A stretch of 64,000 nucleotides of DNA from Clostridiales bacterium. GTDB taxonomy: Bacteria; Bacillota; Clostridia; Lachnospirales; Lachnospiraceae. Positions 48,781 to 62,922 of the stretch are shown here, one piece after another (position 1 is the first letter of the stretch; each line of letters starts with the position of its first letter). Made by a program: the position numbers and the translations under genes. The DNA lies in assembly GCA_020859995.1 (NCBI GenBank), contig JAJBVE010000068.1:1-64000 (forward strand), given 5' to 3'. Under the pieces are notes generated by a model, which was given only the letters and a program-made list of their open reading frames with translations, made no database searches and was not told the DNA's origin.

Positions 48781-50427
48781 TCACCCCATTCCAGCCAATA
48801 TATTTCTGGTAGAATACAATGCTGTGTAGTTTACCAGTACATACAGATTTCCGCAGCCGTCTGCCAGCCGTGCCTCGATCGCGGCCTTCACATCCCCGAT
48901 CATATCGCAGGGAATATCCACATATTTCATGCGCAGCCGCATATCCTGACAGCGGATACCGCTGACGGTGATTGAGTGAATCCCTTCACCCACTGAACCT
49001 GGTATTTTCATTGTCTGACCGCCCGCTTCTTGCTCATTCAAATCAGACAATGCCCTTTTATTATTATTCTGATGAACGTTTTCCTTCGCCCCAAACCGGT
49101 CAAAATCCACATCCCACAGCCAGGAAATATCCGTCCCGTCCTGCGCATTATCGTTTATCACGATAATGATGTCCTTCTCGCGCTTGTCTTCCATCACTGC
49201 GGAAATATTCTGGTTAAATCCGGCCGGATTTTTCGCAAGGTTCAGAACTACATCCGTTTTTCCGATGTGAAAATGCTCCATCCGTCCATTCTGAGGATGA
49301 AATGAAGAAAGCACCTCATCAAAAGACTTAAACTCGAGTCCGGCACTCCGCCCGGCGGCGTAGGCAGCAAGGATATTATAAATATTATAAAATCCATGGT
49401 AATCTGCCGAGAGAGGACGGCTCTCATATCTGCGGATTTTTCTTTCCGACTTGCTATCTTCTGCAGCTATTACAGATATTATCTCTGCATCAGCAGATTT
49501 TGATGCTTTGTTTTTCCCGGCAGCGCTGCCTGATGCTAAATCATTTTCTGCATCCTGTGTGAAATCCTTGATGCTGATATTTTCCAGCTTCTCCAGCACC
49601 TCAAAGGATAATCCCTCTGACATATCAATATTAAAGGCTTCAAAATCTACCGCAGGTCTTGCAAAACCGCAATTCGGACAGCTGTATTTTCCGAGCTGGC
49701 TGTAGTGGTAAAATTCATACTCCAGCCGCGCGCCGCATTTTTTGCAGAACCGGCCCTCGCGGATCTCATGCTGCTCGCCCTGCTCTTCCTCTGAAAAGAC
49801 ACGCTCCGTAATTCCATACGTCAGATACTCATGGCCGCTCTCCATCGCCAGATAAGCCGCTAGCGCATCGTCCGCATTGACAATGATCTTCATATCCGGA
49901 GCCATCGCCATCGCACGGTTGAGCATATCCATTGTGATGTCAATCTCCCCATACCGGTCCAGCTGATCCCGGAACAAGTTCGTCAGCACCATATAATCCG
50001 GCTTAAAATGGGGAAACACCCGCAGAGTGGAGGCCTCATCAATCTCAATACACGCGTAATCCGCATCCAGAGTCCCGTCATTTCCGGCGGCCAGAACAAA
50101 CGCAGCCACAACCCCGTCGAGCATGTTCGAGCCTGTGTGATTGCACACCACCTTCGCACTTCTTTTTTTTATCTCCTCCATCTCAATCGCAGAACAGAGG
50201 AGGTTATTGGTTGTTGTTTTTCCATTTGTGCCGCAGACTACAAAAATCTTTTCCCGCACCTGCGCAGACAAATCCTTCAGAATATTCGGATCCACTTTTA
50301 ACGCGATCTTTCCGGCAAACGTCACTCCCTGTTTGCCGGAAAGTCTGCACGCAGCGCTGATGACCTTTGCTATCCAAATGGCAGCCATCCTGCGTATTTT
50401 CATTTTCATTTCGAGCACACTTTCCAC
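48781..50427 (-). CDS. murT: Mur ligase family, lipid II isoglutaminyl synthase subunit MurT
   Basis: VVCGTNGKTTTNNLLCSAIE; zinc ribbon CKKCGARLEYEFYHYSQLGKYSCPNCGFARP; GFYNIYNILAAYAAG; NPAGFNQNISAV. Confidence 0.92.
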   Translation of the reverse strand: MESVLEMKMKIRRMAAIWIAKVISAACRLSGKQGVTFAGKIALKVDPNILKDLSAQVREKIFVVCGTNGKTTTNNLLCSAIEMEEIKKRSAKVVCNHTGSNMLDGVVAAFVLAAGNDGTLDADYACIEIDEASTLRVFPHFKPDYMVLTNLFRDQLDRYGEIDITMDMLNRAMAMAPDMKIIVNADDALAAYLAMESGHEYLTYGITERVFSEEEQGEQHEIREGRFCKKCGARLEYEFYHYSQLGKYSCPNCGFARPAVDFEAFNIDMSEGLSFEVLEKLENISIKDFTQDAENDLASGSAAGKNKASKSADAEIISVIAAEDSKSERKIRRYESRPLSADYHGFYNIYNILAAYAAGRSAGLEFKSFDEVLSSFHPQNGRMEHFHIGKTDVVLNLAKNPAGFNQNISAVMEDKREKDIIIVINDNAQDGTDISWLWDVDFDRFGAKENVHQNNNKRALSDLNEQEAGGQTMKIPGSVGEGIHSITVSGIRCQDMRLRMKYVDIPCDMIGDVKAAIEARLADGCGNLYVLVNYTALYSTRNILAGMG

Positions 50428-50538
50428 TCATTTCGGCTGATCTGCAGGATACTGCGAATAATTCACTTTAGAAACAAAATCATTCGTTTTCATTTTCTCT
50501 TCCGATCAGATCATTGCGAACATAAGAAGATCTGTGCA

Positions 50539-53136
50539 TTACTCCTCCTCTTCTGTATCCTCTTCGGGTTCCTCTATTTCTATATTCTCTGTTTCCTCGT
50601 CAGGTTCCCCTGTGTCTTCTTCAAATTTCTCTGCTTCCTCTGCCAGCTTCTTCTGGATTTCTTCTTCCGTCATCGAGGCAGATTCCTTTACCTTGGTAAT
50701 GCTCGCGACCTTGTCCGCGATGCCGGTTTCCTCGTCTATATCCAGATTCATCAGCTTCACACCGCTCGCGATACGCCCAATCACAGAAATCGCCTCACAG
50801 GGCATCTGGATCAGGATGCCAGCGGTGCTGATGATCATGACCTCATTATCGCGGTTCACAGCCTTGACACCGACCACATCTCCAGTTTTTTCCGTAATCT
50901 TATAGCATTTAATGCCTTTTCCGCCGCGGCCCTGCGTCTTGAACTCACTGACCGCTGTCAGCTTGCCCATGCCTTTTTCTGTGACTAACAGCAGATATTC
51001 GCCCTGCGCGTCCAGCTGCATACCGACGATCGCATCGCCGTCCTGCAGCGTCATGCCGATCACGCCCATCGACGTGCGGCCGGTACTGCGGACATCTTTT
51101 TCATGGAAACGAATACACTGACCGTATTTTGTCACGAGAATAATGTCCCTTTTATTATTTGTAAACTTCACTTCAATTAATTCATCATCCTCGCGGAGAG
51201 TAATGGCAGTGAGACCATTTTTTTTCACATTTGCAAATTCTTTAATCGAAGTCTTCTTCACAATACCGCTTCTGGTCGCCATAAACAGGTACCAGTTTTC
51301 CCGATAATCCAGAATCGGGATCAGAGCCGTGATCCGTTCATCCGGCTGCAGCTGCAGCAGATTCACGATCGCCGTCCCGCGCGCGGTGCGCCCGGCTTCC
51401 GGTATCTCGTACCCTTTGATGCGATACACCCGCCCTTTATTCGTAAAGAACATCAGGTAGTGATGCGTCGTCGTCATCAGCACTTCCTCTATGTAGTCAT
51501 TTTCCAGTGTCTGCATCCCGCGGATTCCGCGGCCGCCGCGGTTCTGAGTCTTGAAATTATCCGGAGACATGCGCTTGATATAGCCGAGCTTCGTCATGGT
51601 GACAATCACCGTCTCATCCGGGATCAGATCCTCCGCAGAAAATTCTGTCGCGTCAAATCCAATCTTTGTCTTTCTGTCGTCTCCATATTTTTCCGCAACC
51701 AGACTGATCTCTGTCCGGATCACACCAAGCAGCAGCTTTTCATCCGCCAAAATCGCTTTATACTCCTCAATTTTCTGCATCAGCTCCTTATACTCGGCCT
51801 CCAGCTTCTCCCGCTCCAGACCGGTCAGAGCCCGCAGTCTCATGTCCACGATCGCCTGCGCCTGCGCATCCGAGAGGCCAAATCGCTCCATCAATCCGGC
51901 CTTTGCCGCCTGCGTAGTCTGCGACCCGCGGATAATGCGGATCACCTCGTCAATGTTATCCAATGCGATCAGCAGACCTTCCAGGATATGAGCCCGTTCC
52001 TGTGCCTTATTCAGGTCATATTTCGTCCTTCTGGTAACGACCTCCTCCTGATGATTCAGGTAAAGCCGCAGCATCTCGTAGATATTCATGACCTTCGGCT
52101 GCGTGCCATCCAGTGCCAGCATAATCACACCGAAGGTATCCTGCAGCTGCGTATGCTTATAAAGCTGGTTCAGAATGACATTCGCGTTTGCGTCTCTGCG
52201 GAGCTCAATGTTAATCCGCATGCCTTCCCGGTTCGACTCATCCGTGATCGCGGTGATCCCGTCAATCCGCTTTTCCTTCACCAGATCCGCCATCTTTTCA
52301 ATCAGCCGGGCCTTATTGACCATAAAGGGAAGCTCTGTCACGATAATATGGCTTTTGCCATTGCTCTGCGTCTCAATATTGGTCACCGCACGGACACGGA
52401 TTTTTCCCTTGCCTGTCCGATAAGCTTCCTCAATTCCTCGCGTCCCCAGAATCTGCGCTCCGGTCGGAAAATCCGGACCTTTGATACAATCCATGATTTC
52501 CTCAATTGAAGTCTCCCGATCCTCCTGCACCCGGTTATCAATCATTTTTACCACGGCAGAAACGACCTCCCGCAGATTGTGCGGAGGAATATTCGTCGCC
52601 ATGCCGACCGCAATTCCGTTCGAGCCATTCACCAACAGATTCGGAAAACGCGCCGGCAGCACCACCGGCTCCCGCTCCGTCTCATCAAAGTTCGGTACAA
52701 AATCCACGGTATCCTTATTGATATCCGCGAGCATTTCCATGGAAATCTTACTCAAACGCGCCTCTGTATAACGCATCGCCGCCGCGCCGTCGCCGTCCAC
52801 CGAGCCGAAATTGCCGTGCCCGTCCACCAGCGGATAATGCGTCGACCACTCCTGCGCCATATTCACCAGAGCACCGTAAATCGAACTGTCGCCGTGCGGG
52901 TGATATTTACCCATCGTATCACCCACGATACGCGCACACTTCCTGTGCGGCTTATCCGGCCCGTTATTCAGCTCAATCATCGAATACAGTACCCTGCGCT
53001 GCACCGGCTTCAGGCCATCCCTCACATCCGGAAGCGCCCTCGCCGCGATTACACTCATCGCATAATCAATATACGACTCCTCCATCGTCTTCTTCAAATC
53101 GACCTCTTTAATTTGATCGAAAATATTATCCTCCAA
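50539..53136 (-). CDS. gyrA: DNA gyrase subunit A
   Basis: [33 protein letters not shown]...GRGGKGIK box-type repeats. Confidence 0.99.
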   Translation of the reverse strand: MEDNIFDQIKEVDLKKTMEESYIDYAMSVIAARALPDVRDGLKPVQRRVLYSMIELNNGPDKPHRKCARIVGDTMGKYHPHGDSSIYGALVNMAQEWSTHYPLVDGHGNFGSVDGDGAAAMRYTEARLSKISMEMLADINKDTVDFVPNFDETEREPVVLPARFPNLLVNGSNGIAVGMATNIPPHNLREVVSAVVKMIDNRVQEDRETSIEEIMDCIKGPDFPTGAQILGTRGIEEAYRTGKGKIRVRAVTNIETQSNGKSHIIVTELPFMVNKARLIEKMADLVKEKRIDGITAITDESNREGMRINIELRRDANANVILNQLYKHTQLQDTFGVIMLALDGTQPKVMNIYEMLRLYLNHQEEVVTRRTKYDLNKAQERAHILEGLLIALDNIDEVIRIIRGSQTTQAAKAGLMERFGLSDAQAQAIVDMRLRALTGLEREKLEAEYKELMQKIEEYKAILADEKLLLGVIRTEISLVAEKYGDDRKTKIGFDATEFSAEDLIPDETVIVTMTKLGYIKRMSPDNFKTQNRGGRGIRGMQTLENDYIEEVLMTTTHHYLMFFTNKGRVYRIKGYEIPEAGRTARGTAIVNLLQLQPDERITALIPILDYRENWYLFMATRSGIVKKTSIKEFANVKKNGLTAITLREDDELIEVKFTNNKRDIILVTKYGQCIRFHEKDVRSTGRTSMGVIGMTLQDGDAIVGMQLDAQGEYLLLVTEKGMGKLTAVSEFKTQGRGGKGIKCYKITEKTGDVVGVKAVNRDNEVMIISTAGILIQMPCEAISVIGRIASGVKLMNLDIDEETGIADKVASITKVKESASMTEEEIQKKLAEEAEKFEEDTGEPDEETENIEIEEPEEDTEEEE

Positions 53137-53341
53137 AACACAACCTCCTCAGACGCATCCCTATTCTATTAGCTGCTAAATCTATAAAAAATTAAAATAA
53201 CACGAACAGCATACTCATTTTATTCTTTCTCCCCACACACAAAGATTTCCTTTTATTGCCAGAAATACACAAGCATTGAACAATCCGTAAAAATGAAGAA
53301 CACCTGCCGATCTGACGATACACTTCAAAGCCCTACAAACA

Positions 53342-53484
53342 GACCGGGAAGGCATGGTGGGTTCGGACTATTAAAACGACGTCGGTACTTAGTGAAATCG
53401 AGCCGTCAGGCGAAGATTGAGCTTAGTACCGCTACGTCGTTTTCTAAGCGAGAGCGTGTCCGAACCCACCATGCCTTCCCGGTC
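53342..53484. repeat. 143-bp palindrome (27-bp perfect arms) between gyrB and gyrA
   Basis: GACCGGGAAGGCATGGTGGGTTCGGAC (53342-53368) / GTCCGAACCCACCATGCCTTCCCGGTC (53458-53484); inner arms AAAACGACGT (53373-53382)/ACGTCGTTTT (53434-53443). Confidence 0.97.
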
Positions 53485-53491
53485 GTACATT

Positions 53492-56691
<3,200 letters not shown>

Positions 56692-56821
56692 CTTTTCAAA
56701 AACCCGCACCTCTTCTATCTATACATTCATTTATACAGCAAAACAAAATAATTCATACTTCATCACATTTTTTCTTTAAGCAATAATTATCAATGCAAAT
56801 ATAGTATAAGTGTTTTTTCTG

Positions 56822-57040
56822 CTACTTTCCTATAATCCGAATCCGCACATTCTGGCAGACCACTTCATCCCCGTCGCGCAGCTTCTTTCCCCGCTGCAGC
56901 TCCTGCGCGCCATTCACCAGGACCTTTCCGTCCTGAATCATAAATTTCGCGTCCACACCACTGTCCGCCACATGGGCCGCCTTCAGCGCCTGGCCAAGCT
57001 TAATATACTCATCCTTGAGCTTTACTTCTATCGTTTCCAT
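56822..57040 (-). CDS. yaaA: S4-domain RNA-binding protein (YaaA)
   Basis: EYIKLGQALKAAHVADSGVDAKFMIQDGKVLVNGAQELQRGKKLRDGDEV; between dnaN and recF. Confidence 0.93.
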   Translation of the reverse strand: METIEVKLKDEYIKLGQALKAAHVADSGVDAKFMIQDGKVLVNGAQELQRGKKLRDGDEVVCQNVRIRIIGK

Positions 57041-57130
57041 ATCATTTCTATATCCTTTCCTGTCGGACACAATATACCTGCATAAAACTTTTAAATTCGT
57101 TTCATAGTGTTACTTACAGTAAATATCTTT

Positions 57131-58234
57131 TTAATCCACAAAGTTCACCGGCAGCACCATATAGATGTAGCTCTGCTCCTCGTCCCGTATAAAGCACGGA
57201 TTCTTTGGATTCATAAAATAAATATCCACTTCCTCGTCATCGATCACCCGCAGCGCGTCCAGCAAAAAGCGCGGATTAAATCCAATCTTGATATCTTTAC
57301 CGTCCAGCTCAATGTCCAGTGCGTCGTTCATGGTACCAATCTGAGAAGAGATCTTCAATTCCATTACATTATCCGAAATATTCAGAATAATCGGGCGCTT
57401 GTCTCCCTCTTTCACCAACAATGTCGCCCGGTCAATACAGCTGATAATCTCCTGACGGTTTACTGTCACCTTAGTTCCATAGCTGGTCGTAAGCATCTGA
57501 TCTACATTAAAATAGCTGCCCTCAATCAGGCGTGATACGATGCGATTCTCTTCAAATTCAAACAGAATGTGATTATCTGTCAGAGAAATATAAATAATAT
57601 CGTCTACCTCTCCAGTCAGAATTTTGGAAATCTCATTTAGCGTCTTGCCCGGTACTATAACTTTTTTATTTTCATAAGCGTCCTTCATCTGGATAGAACG
57701 GATGGAAATCCGGTGTCCGTCCAGAGAAATAATCCGCAGCTGATTTTCCTGAATATCAAACAGCTCGCCGGTCAGCGTTTTATTTGCCTCACTCGTAGAA
57801 ATAGAAAAGATTGTCTGTCGGATCATTTCTTTTAAAGTAAACTGCGAAATACTGAGCTGATAATCCTTCTCTACAAACGGCAGATATGGAAAATCTTCTC
57901 CGCTCTGTCCCATAATATTGAATTTTGACTTTCCGCAGGTGATGATCGTATTGTATTTTTCATCAGATGTGATGGTCACATCATCTTCATCCAGCTTGCG
58001 GATCATGTCAGAAAACAGCTTCGCTTCCAGAGCTACAATTCCTTTTTCGGTTATGATCCCGTCTACTTTTGTCTCGATACCAAGTTCCATATCATTTGCC
58101 GTGAATTTAATCTCATCAGAAGACGCGTCAATTAATACACACATCAGAACCGGCATAGTGGATTTGGCTGGTACTGCTTTTGTGACAATATTAAGCGCTC
58201 GTAACAGCTCTTTTTTGCTGCATGTAATTTTCAT
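57131..58234 (-). CDS. dnaN: DNA polymerase III subunit beta
   Basis: MKITCSKKELLRALNIVTKAVPAKSTMPVL...; C-terminal YIYMVLPVNF. Confidence 0.98.
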   Translation of the reverse strand: MKITCSKKELLRALNIVTKAVPAKSTMPVLMCVLIDASSDEIKFTANDMELGIETKVDGIITEKGIVALEAKLFSDMIRKLDEDDVTITSDEKYNTIITCGKSKFNIMGQSGEDFPYLPFVEKDYQLSISQFTLKEMIRQTIFSISTSEANKTLTGELFDIQENQLRIISLDGHRISIRSIQMKDAYENKKVIVPGKTLNEISKILTGEVDDIIYISLTDNHILFEFEENRIVSRLIEGSYFNVDQMLTTSYGTKVTVNRQEIISCIDRATLLVKEGDKRPIILNISDNVMELKISSQIGTMNDALDIELDGKDIKIGFNPRFLLDALRVIDDEEVDIYFMNPKNPCFIRDEEQSYIYMVLPVNFVD

Positions 58235-58328
58235 GGATAAAATACTCCTTTCGGCGTTTCATTGCAGGATGCGCGGATGCGCATTTATTTATTAATTATA
58301 AAAAATCAGTAGTCGTATTATTAAGGGC

Positions 58329-58563
58329 TGTGGATAAGTGAAAAACCCGATTTTTTGTGATAAATAAAGCAAAAATCAGGTTGGATAACTCTGTTGGGCC
58401 TGTCGTCCGGGCGTATGGAAAACTCTGGATTTATCCACCCGCCTTAAGATTCTTTCCAAAGCTGATTAAGAAACCTGAGGATATTTGTCCACCGTCATCC
58501 CCACCCTTTCCACATAGTTTTCAGTGGATTCAGGTGTGGATAAGTGGATAACTTTGTGGATAA
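58329..58563. other. oriC sub-region 1: DnaA-box cluster between dnaN and dnaA
   Basis: TGTGGATAA at 58329-58337, 58535-58543, 58555-58563; TTATCCACC 58431-58439; AGTGGATAA 58544-58552. Confidence 0.85.
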
Positions 58564-58637
58564 CTTTTGCGGTGGATTTCAGCTTATCTCTGGATTCTTA
58601 TCCTTATATTTATCAGCCTCTGTAACCGGCCTGCCGT

Positions 58638-60008
58638 CTAATTCGGATTAATTTTCTTTTTCAGGATCTCGATGGTGTTTCGGGTGTTTTCGGAGGTCTG
58701 GATCTCTCCCGCTATTTTTTTCTGCCCGTGGATGATGGTCGAATGATCCCGTTTGCCCAGAAGATTGCCCACTTTTTTGGTACCCGCGTTCGTCATTTCC
58801 AGACACAGATACATCGCAATCTGCCGGGGATAGGCGATCTCCGAGTTGCGCTTGCTTCCCTTCAGATCCTCTACAGTAATGTGAAAATGCTCGGCTACGA
58901 CGGATATAATCAGATCCGGAGTAATTTCTCTGTCCGCGTCCGGGGAAATGATATCTTTCAGTGACTCTTCCGCCAGAGCGACTGTAATCTCTTTTTTGTC
59001 GAGACGACTCAGAGCAATCAGCTTGTTCAGTGCGCCTTCCAGCTCACGAATATTGGATTTAATATTCATGGCAATGTACTTAATGACGTCATCATCGATA
59101 TTATAGCCGTCCATTTCCTCTTTTTTCTGGAGGATGGCCATCCTGGTCTCAAAATCCGGCGCGGAAATATCCGCAATCAGTCCCCACTCAAACCGGGAAC
59201 GGAGCCGTGCCTCCAGAGTCTCGATTTCTTTTGGAGGCTTATCTGAGGAGATGATGATTTGCTTCTTATTATTATGGAGCTCATTAAATGTATGGAAAAA
59301 CTCCTCCTGCGTGGATTCCTTTCCTATTATAAACTGGATATCGTCGATCAGCAGGACATCTACGCTGCGGTATTTCTCCCGGAATTTGGTCATGGAAGTC
59401 GCATTGCCGTTACGGATAGCGGCAATGACTTCATTTGTGAAGGTTTCACTGGTCACGTAGATGACACGCTTAGACGGATCCTGGTTCAGTATAAAATGCG
59501 CGATCGAGTGCATCAGATGCGTTTTTCCCAGTCCGGCGCCTCCGTAGATATAGAGCGGGTTGTACATCCGGCCGGGAGATTCGGCGACTGCCAGAGATGC
59601 CGCGTGGGCAAACTTATTGTTATTGCCTACGACGAAGGTATCAAAGGTGTACTTTGGATTCAGCCCCGCACGCTCCGCAAGCACCTGATGGCTCTCCGCA
59701 GCGTTTTCCACGGGAAAAGATCCCCTGGAGCTTTTGGCGGACTGCTCGGCCTGTTCCGGAAGGATGAAGCTCAGCTCGTATTCCTTGCCGGTGCATTCAG
59801 CCACTGCCACTTTCAGGGGAAAGGTGTATTTTTTGGTAATGTAATCCACGCCTACCTGTCCGGAAGGTACAAGGATCGTGATTGTATGGTCGGAGACCGC
59901 GTAGATGGTGAGCGGCTGCAGCCATGTTTTAAACGCAATGTCGGAAAGGTCATGTTCTTCTTTCACGGTAAGAAGAATGTCCTTCCATTTTTCTCTGAGT
60001 ATGTCCAT
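58638..60008 (-). CDS. dnaA: Chromosomal replication initiator DnaA
   Basis: NPLYIYGGAGLGKTHLMHSIAHFIL...VLLIDDIQFI...DHSTIIHGQKKI. Confidence 0.99.
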   Translation of the reverse strand: MDILREKWKDILLTVKEEHDLSDIAFKTWLQPLTIYAVSDHTITILVPSGQVGVDYITKKYTFPLKVAVAECTGKEYELSFILPEQAEQSAKSSRGSFPVENAAESHQVLAERAGLNPKYTFDTFVVGNNNKFAHAASLAVAESPGRMYNPLYIYGGAGLGKTHLMHSIAHFILNQDPSKRVIYVTSETFTNEVIAAIRNGNATSMTKFREKYRSVDVLLIDDIQFIIGKESTQEEFFHTFNELHNNKKQIIISSDKPPKEIETLEARLRSRFEWGLIADISAPDFETRMAILQKKEEMDGYNIDDDVIKYIAMNIKSNIRELEGALNKLIALSRLDKKEITVALAEESLKDIISPDADREITPDLIISVVAEHFHITVEDLKGSKRNSEIAYPRQIAMYLCLEMTNAGTKKVGNLLGKRDHSTIIHGQKKIAGEIQTSENTRNTIEILKKKINPN

Positions 60009-60428
60009 TTTTTTCTCTCCAAAATATGAATCTGCCTGCCCTTAATATTAAACCAAAAATGAGTATTTAGCAATGTTATTTTTTTATATCCAAAAGGAAA
60101 GTTCTCCAAATTTGTCCTGTTCAGATCAGATATACATGTTGTATCAGAGATCTGATCATAGGTTTTGGTAAAAAAGAGAAAGTGCAGTTATAGAAGGAGG
60201 GGAGGATTCCCCCTGAAATATGGGTGTATAAACCTGTGGAAAAAAGTTGGAAAAAGGAGGGACGATCAGTGGAAAAACAGACAGAGGTCGACATAATTCG
60301 GTTCTTTTGGAAAAGAATATCCCCGGATTGTGCATAAGTTTTAAACTTTATGAACATCCCTTTGTTTCCTTGAAAAATAAGGTTATTTTTGAAAAAAGAA
60401 TCATTGATGAACCTGGAATTCCGACTAT

Positions 60429-60599
60429 TTATCAACAAGTTATCCACAAAATGTGGAAAACTTACGTAAACAAAAAAAGTGTGGATATCGTATAGTGATG
60501 GCTTTCTGGGGATAACAAACCGGCAGAGGAAATTTCAGAGACAGAAATTTGTACAGAATCTGCAAAAGAGCAGCAGAATCTATAAAATTTGGTGGATAA
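60429..60599. other. oriC sub-region 2: DnaA-box cluster between dnaA and rpmH
   Basis: TTATCAACA 60429-60437, TTATCCACA 60440-60448 (perfect), TGTGGATAT 60480-60488, GGTGGATAA 60591-60599. Confidence 0.75.
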
Positions 60600-60744
60600 A
60601 ATTTGACTGGAATTGCTTGACTTCAAAGGGTTTTATGCATATAATTGTAGCGATGTCTTCAAAATCGGGGGACAACCCCAGAAACATACCAGAAAGCAGA
60701 GATTTGATATCCTGTCAGAGAATAAAAAAAGGAGGTGCCGCACA

Positions 60745-60879
60745 ATGAAGATGACATTTCAGCCGGGGAAAAGACATAGATCAAGAGTTCATGGATTTCG
60801 GGCAAGAATGAGCACGGCAGGCGGAAGAAAAGTATTAGCCGCCAGAAGGGCAAAAGGAAGAAAAGTTTTGTCAGCGTAA
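60745..60879 (+). CDS. rpmH: 50S ribosomal protein L34
   Basis: [44 protein letters not shown]; ggaggtg RBS. Confidence 0.99.
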   Translation: MKMTFQPGKRHRSRVHGFRARMSTAGGRKVLAARRAKGRKVLSA

Positions 60880-60995
60880 GTCTTCTGAGAAGAATGGCAG
60901 AGGGATTTTTGCATCTGTTGTTTGCCTCACCAGGGTGCAGGCAGCGGATGTGAAGGTCCCTTATTTACGCATAGGGATCGCGGAAGGTTTTTAAT

Positions 60996-61346
60996 ATGGA
61001 ATATTCGGAATCTCTGAAGAAATATGGAGATTTTCAGCGTGTTTACAGAAAAGGTAAATCGTATGCAAATAAAAATCTGGTTATGTATGTTTTGAAACAG
61101 GACACGCAGGAGAACCATATCGGTATTTCAGTAAGCAAAAAGGTCGGAAACAGCGTAGTAAGACACAGGATCATGAGATTAGTCAGGGAAAGCTACCGCT
61201 TAAATGAGTCCGGGTTTGAGAAGGGACTTGATGTGGTAGTCGTGGCGCGGCCGGCAGTAAAGGATAAGAGCTTCCAGGAGGTGGAGAGTTCCCTTCTGCA
61301 TCTTGGAAGACTTCACAAAGTGTATACAGGAAGTGGGAAAAGTTGA
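60996..61346 (+). CDS. rnpA: Ribonuclease P protein component
   Basis: [27 protein letters not shown]...[26 protein letters not shown]. Confidence 0.98.
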   Translation: MEYSESLKKYGDFQRVYRKGKSYANKNLVMYVLKQDTQENHIGISVSKKVGNSVVRHRIMRLVRESYRLNESGFEKGLDVVVVARPAVKDKSFQEVESSLLHLGRLHKVYTGSGKS

Positions 61347-61552
61347 AAAAAATCCTGATCCGTATGATTCGGTTTTATCAGAAATATTTATCGCCTCTGA
61401 AGAGAACGAGGTGTCCATATATGCCAACCTGTTCCCAGTATGGACTTGAAGCTATCCAGAAATATGGAGCTCTGAGAGGCAGCGCAATGGCCGCGTGGAG
61501 AATCATGCGGTGTAATCCATTTTCCAGGGGAGGATATGATCCTGTTCCGTAA
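61343..61552 (+). CDS. yidD: Membrane protein insertion efficiency factor YidD
   Basis: [61 protein letters not shown]. Confidence 0.98.
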   Translation: MKKILIRMIRFYQKYLSPLKRTRCPYMPTCSQYGLEAIQKYGALRGSAMAAWRIMRCNPFSRGGYDPVP

Positions 61553-61645
61553 AACCTATAGGAAATGACAAAAAAAGTTTTTGTCGTTTTTTATAAATAA
61601 GTGCGGCAGAAATCGTAAAATCGTAATGAGAGGAAGAAATTCAGT

Positions 61646-62911
61646 ATGTTATTGACGAAAAGCACAGCATTTATAATCGGACCGATAGCAACCCTTCTTG
61701 GTTATATTATGAATGCGATCTTCTGGGTACAGGAGAAAATAGGAATTCCTAATATAGGTCTTTGCATTATTCTCTTTACAGTTGTCATTTATATGCTTAT
61801 GTTGCCGCTGACCATTCAGCAGCAGAGATTTTCCAAGCTTCAGGTAAAGATGAATCCTGAGCTGCAGGCGATCAATAAAAAATACGAGAAGAAAAAAGAC
61901 GATCAGGCAGCCATGATGAAGATAAACGAGGAGACTAAGGCTGTCTATGCAAAATATGGTGTGCATCCGATGGGCAGCTGTCTGCAGCTGCTGATCCAGA
62001 TGCCTATTCTGTTTGCCCTTTACCGGGTCATCTGGAATGTTCCGGCTTACGTTACTTCTGTGTATAACGCAATTTCTCCTCTTGCAAACGAATTGTTAGA
62101 TGCATCCGGAGCGGAAGAATTCATGACAGAAGCCGCAAGCTCCTTAAGCGTCAGCAATTTCGAGATGACTGTCAATAAGCTCATCGATACCATTTATAAA
62201 TTCAAGACGGCCAACTGGACCGAAATTGTCGAGGCATTTCCGGACCTTGAGTCAGTGATTACATCAACCCATGAGACCATGAACCGGATGAATTATTTTC
62301 TTGGTCTGAATATCGCTGATTCTCCGATGGTCATTATACAGAGCGCCTATTCGCAGAGACAGATTCTGTTGATTATAGGGGCAGTGTTGGTACCGGTACT
62401 TGCGGCTCTGACACAGTGGCTGAATGCGAAGCTGTCTTCTTCCGGTAATGAAAATACAGCCAGCAGCAATTCGAATGATACGATGAATGCTACCATGAAA
62501 TCCATGAATACTGTGATGCCTCTGATGTCGGCAGTTTTCTGTCTGACTCTTCCTGTAGGTATGGGTATCTACTGGATTGCAGGCGCGGTGATCCGCAGTG
62601 TGCAGCAGGTATTCGTAAACAGAAGTATTTCAAAGATTGATATTGATGAATTGATCAAACAGAATCTTGAGAAGGAAAATAAAAAGCGGGCAAAGCAGGG
62701 ACTTCCGCCTCAGAATCTTTCCAATACGGCCAAAATTTCAACGAAGGCAATTGAGACTCCGAAGAAACAGGAGGTTTCCGCGGAAGAAAAGGCAAAGAAA
62801 ATTCAGGATTCTACTGATTATTATAAGAGCAGTACGAAGGCAAAGCCCGGCAGTCTCGCCTCAAAGGCGCAGATGGTGCAGCAGTATAATGAAAGAACGA
62901 AAAAGAAATAG
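61646..62911 (+). CDS. yidC: Membrane protein insertase YidC/Oxa1 family
   Basis: YMLMLPLTIQQQRFSKLQVKMNPELQAINKKY...GSCLQLLIQMPILFALYRVI...LPVGMGIYWIAGAVIRSVQQ. Confidence 0.96.
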   Translation: MLLTKSTAFIIGPIATLLGYIMNAIFWVQEKIGIPNIGLCIILFTVVIYMLMLPLTIQQQRFSKLQVKMNPELQAINKKYEKKKDDQAAMMKINEETKAVYAKYGVHPMGSCLQLLIQMPILFALYRVIWNVPAYVTSVYNAISPLANELLDASGAEEFMTEAASSLSVSNFEMTVNKLIDTIYKFKTANWTEIVEAFPDLESVITSTHETMNRMNYFLGLNIADSPMVIIQSAYSQRQILLIIGAVLVPVLAALTQWLNAKLSSSGNENTASSNSNDTMNATMKSMNTVMPLMSAVFCLTLPVGMGIYWIAGAVIRSVQQVFVNRSISKIDIDELIKQNLEKENKKRAKQGLPPQNLSNTAKISTKAIETPKKQEVSAEEKAKKIQDSTDYYKSSTKAKPGSLASKAQMVQQYNERTKKK

Positions 62912-62922
62912 GGGGTGTTTTG

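Noticed and set aside
51460-52509. 349-aa + strand ORF
   Set aside because: Antisense to gyrA; shadow ORF.
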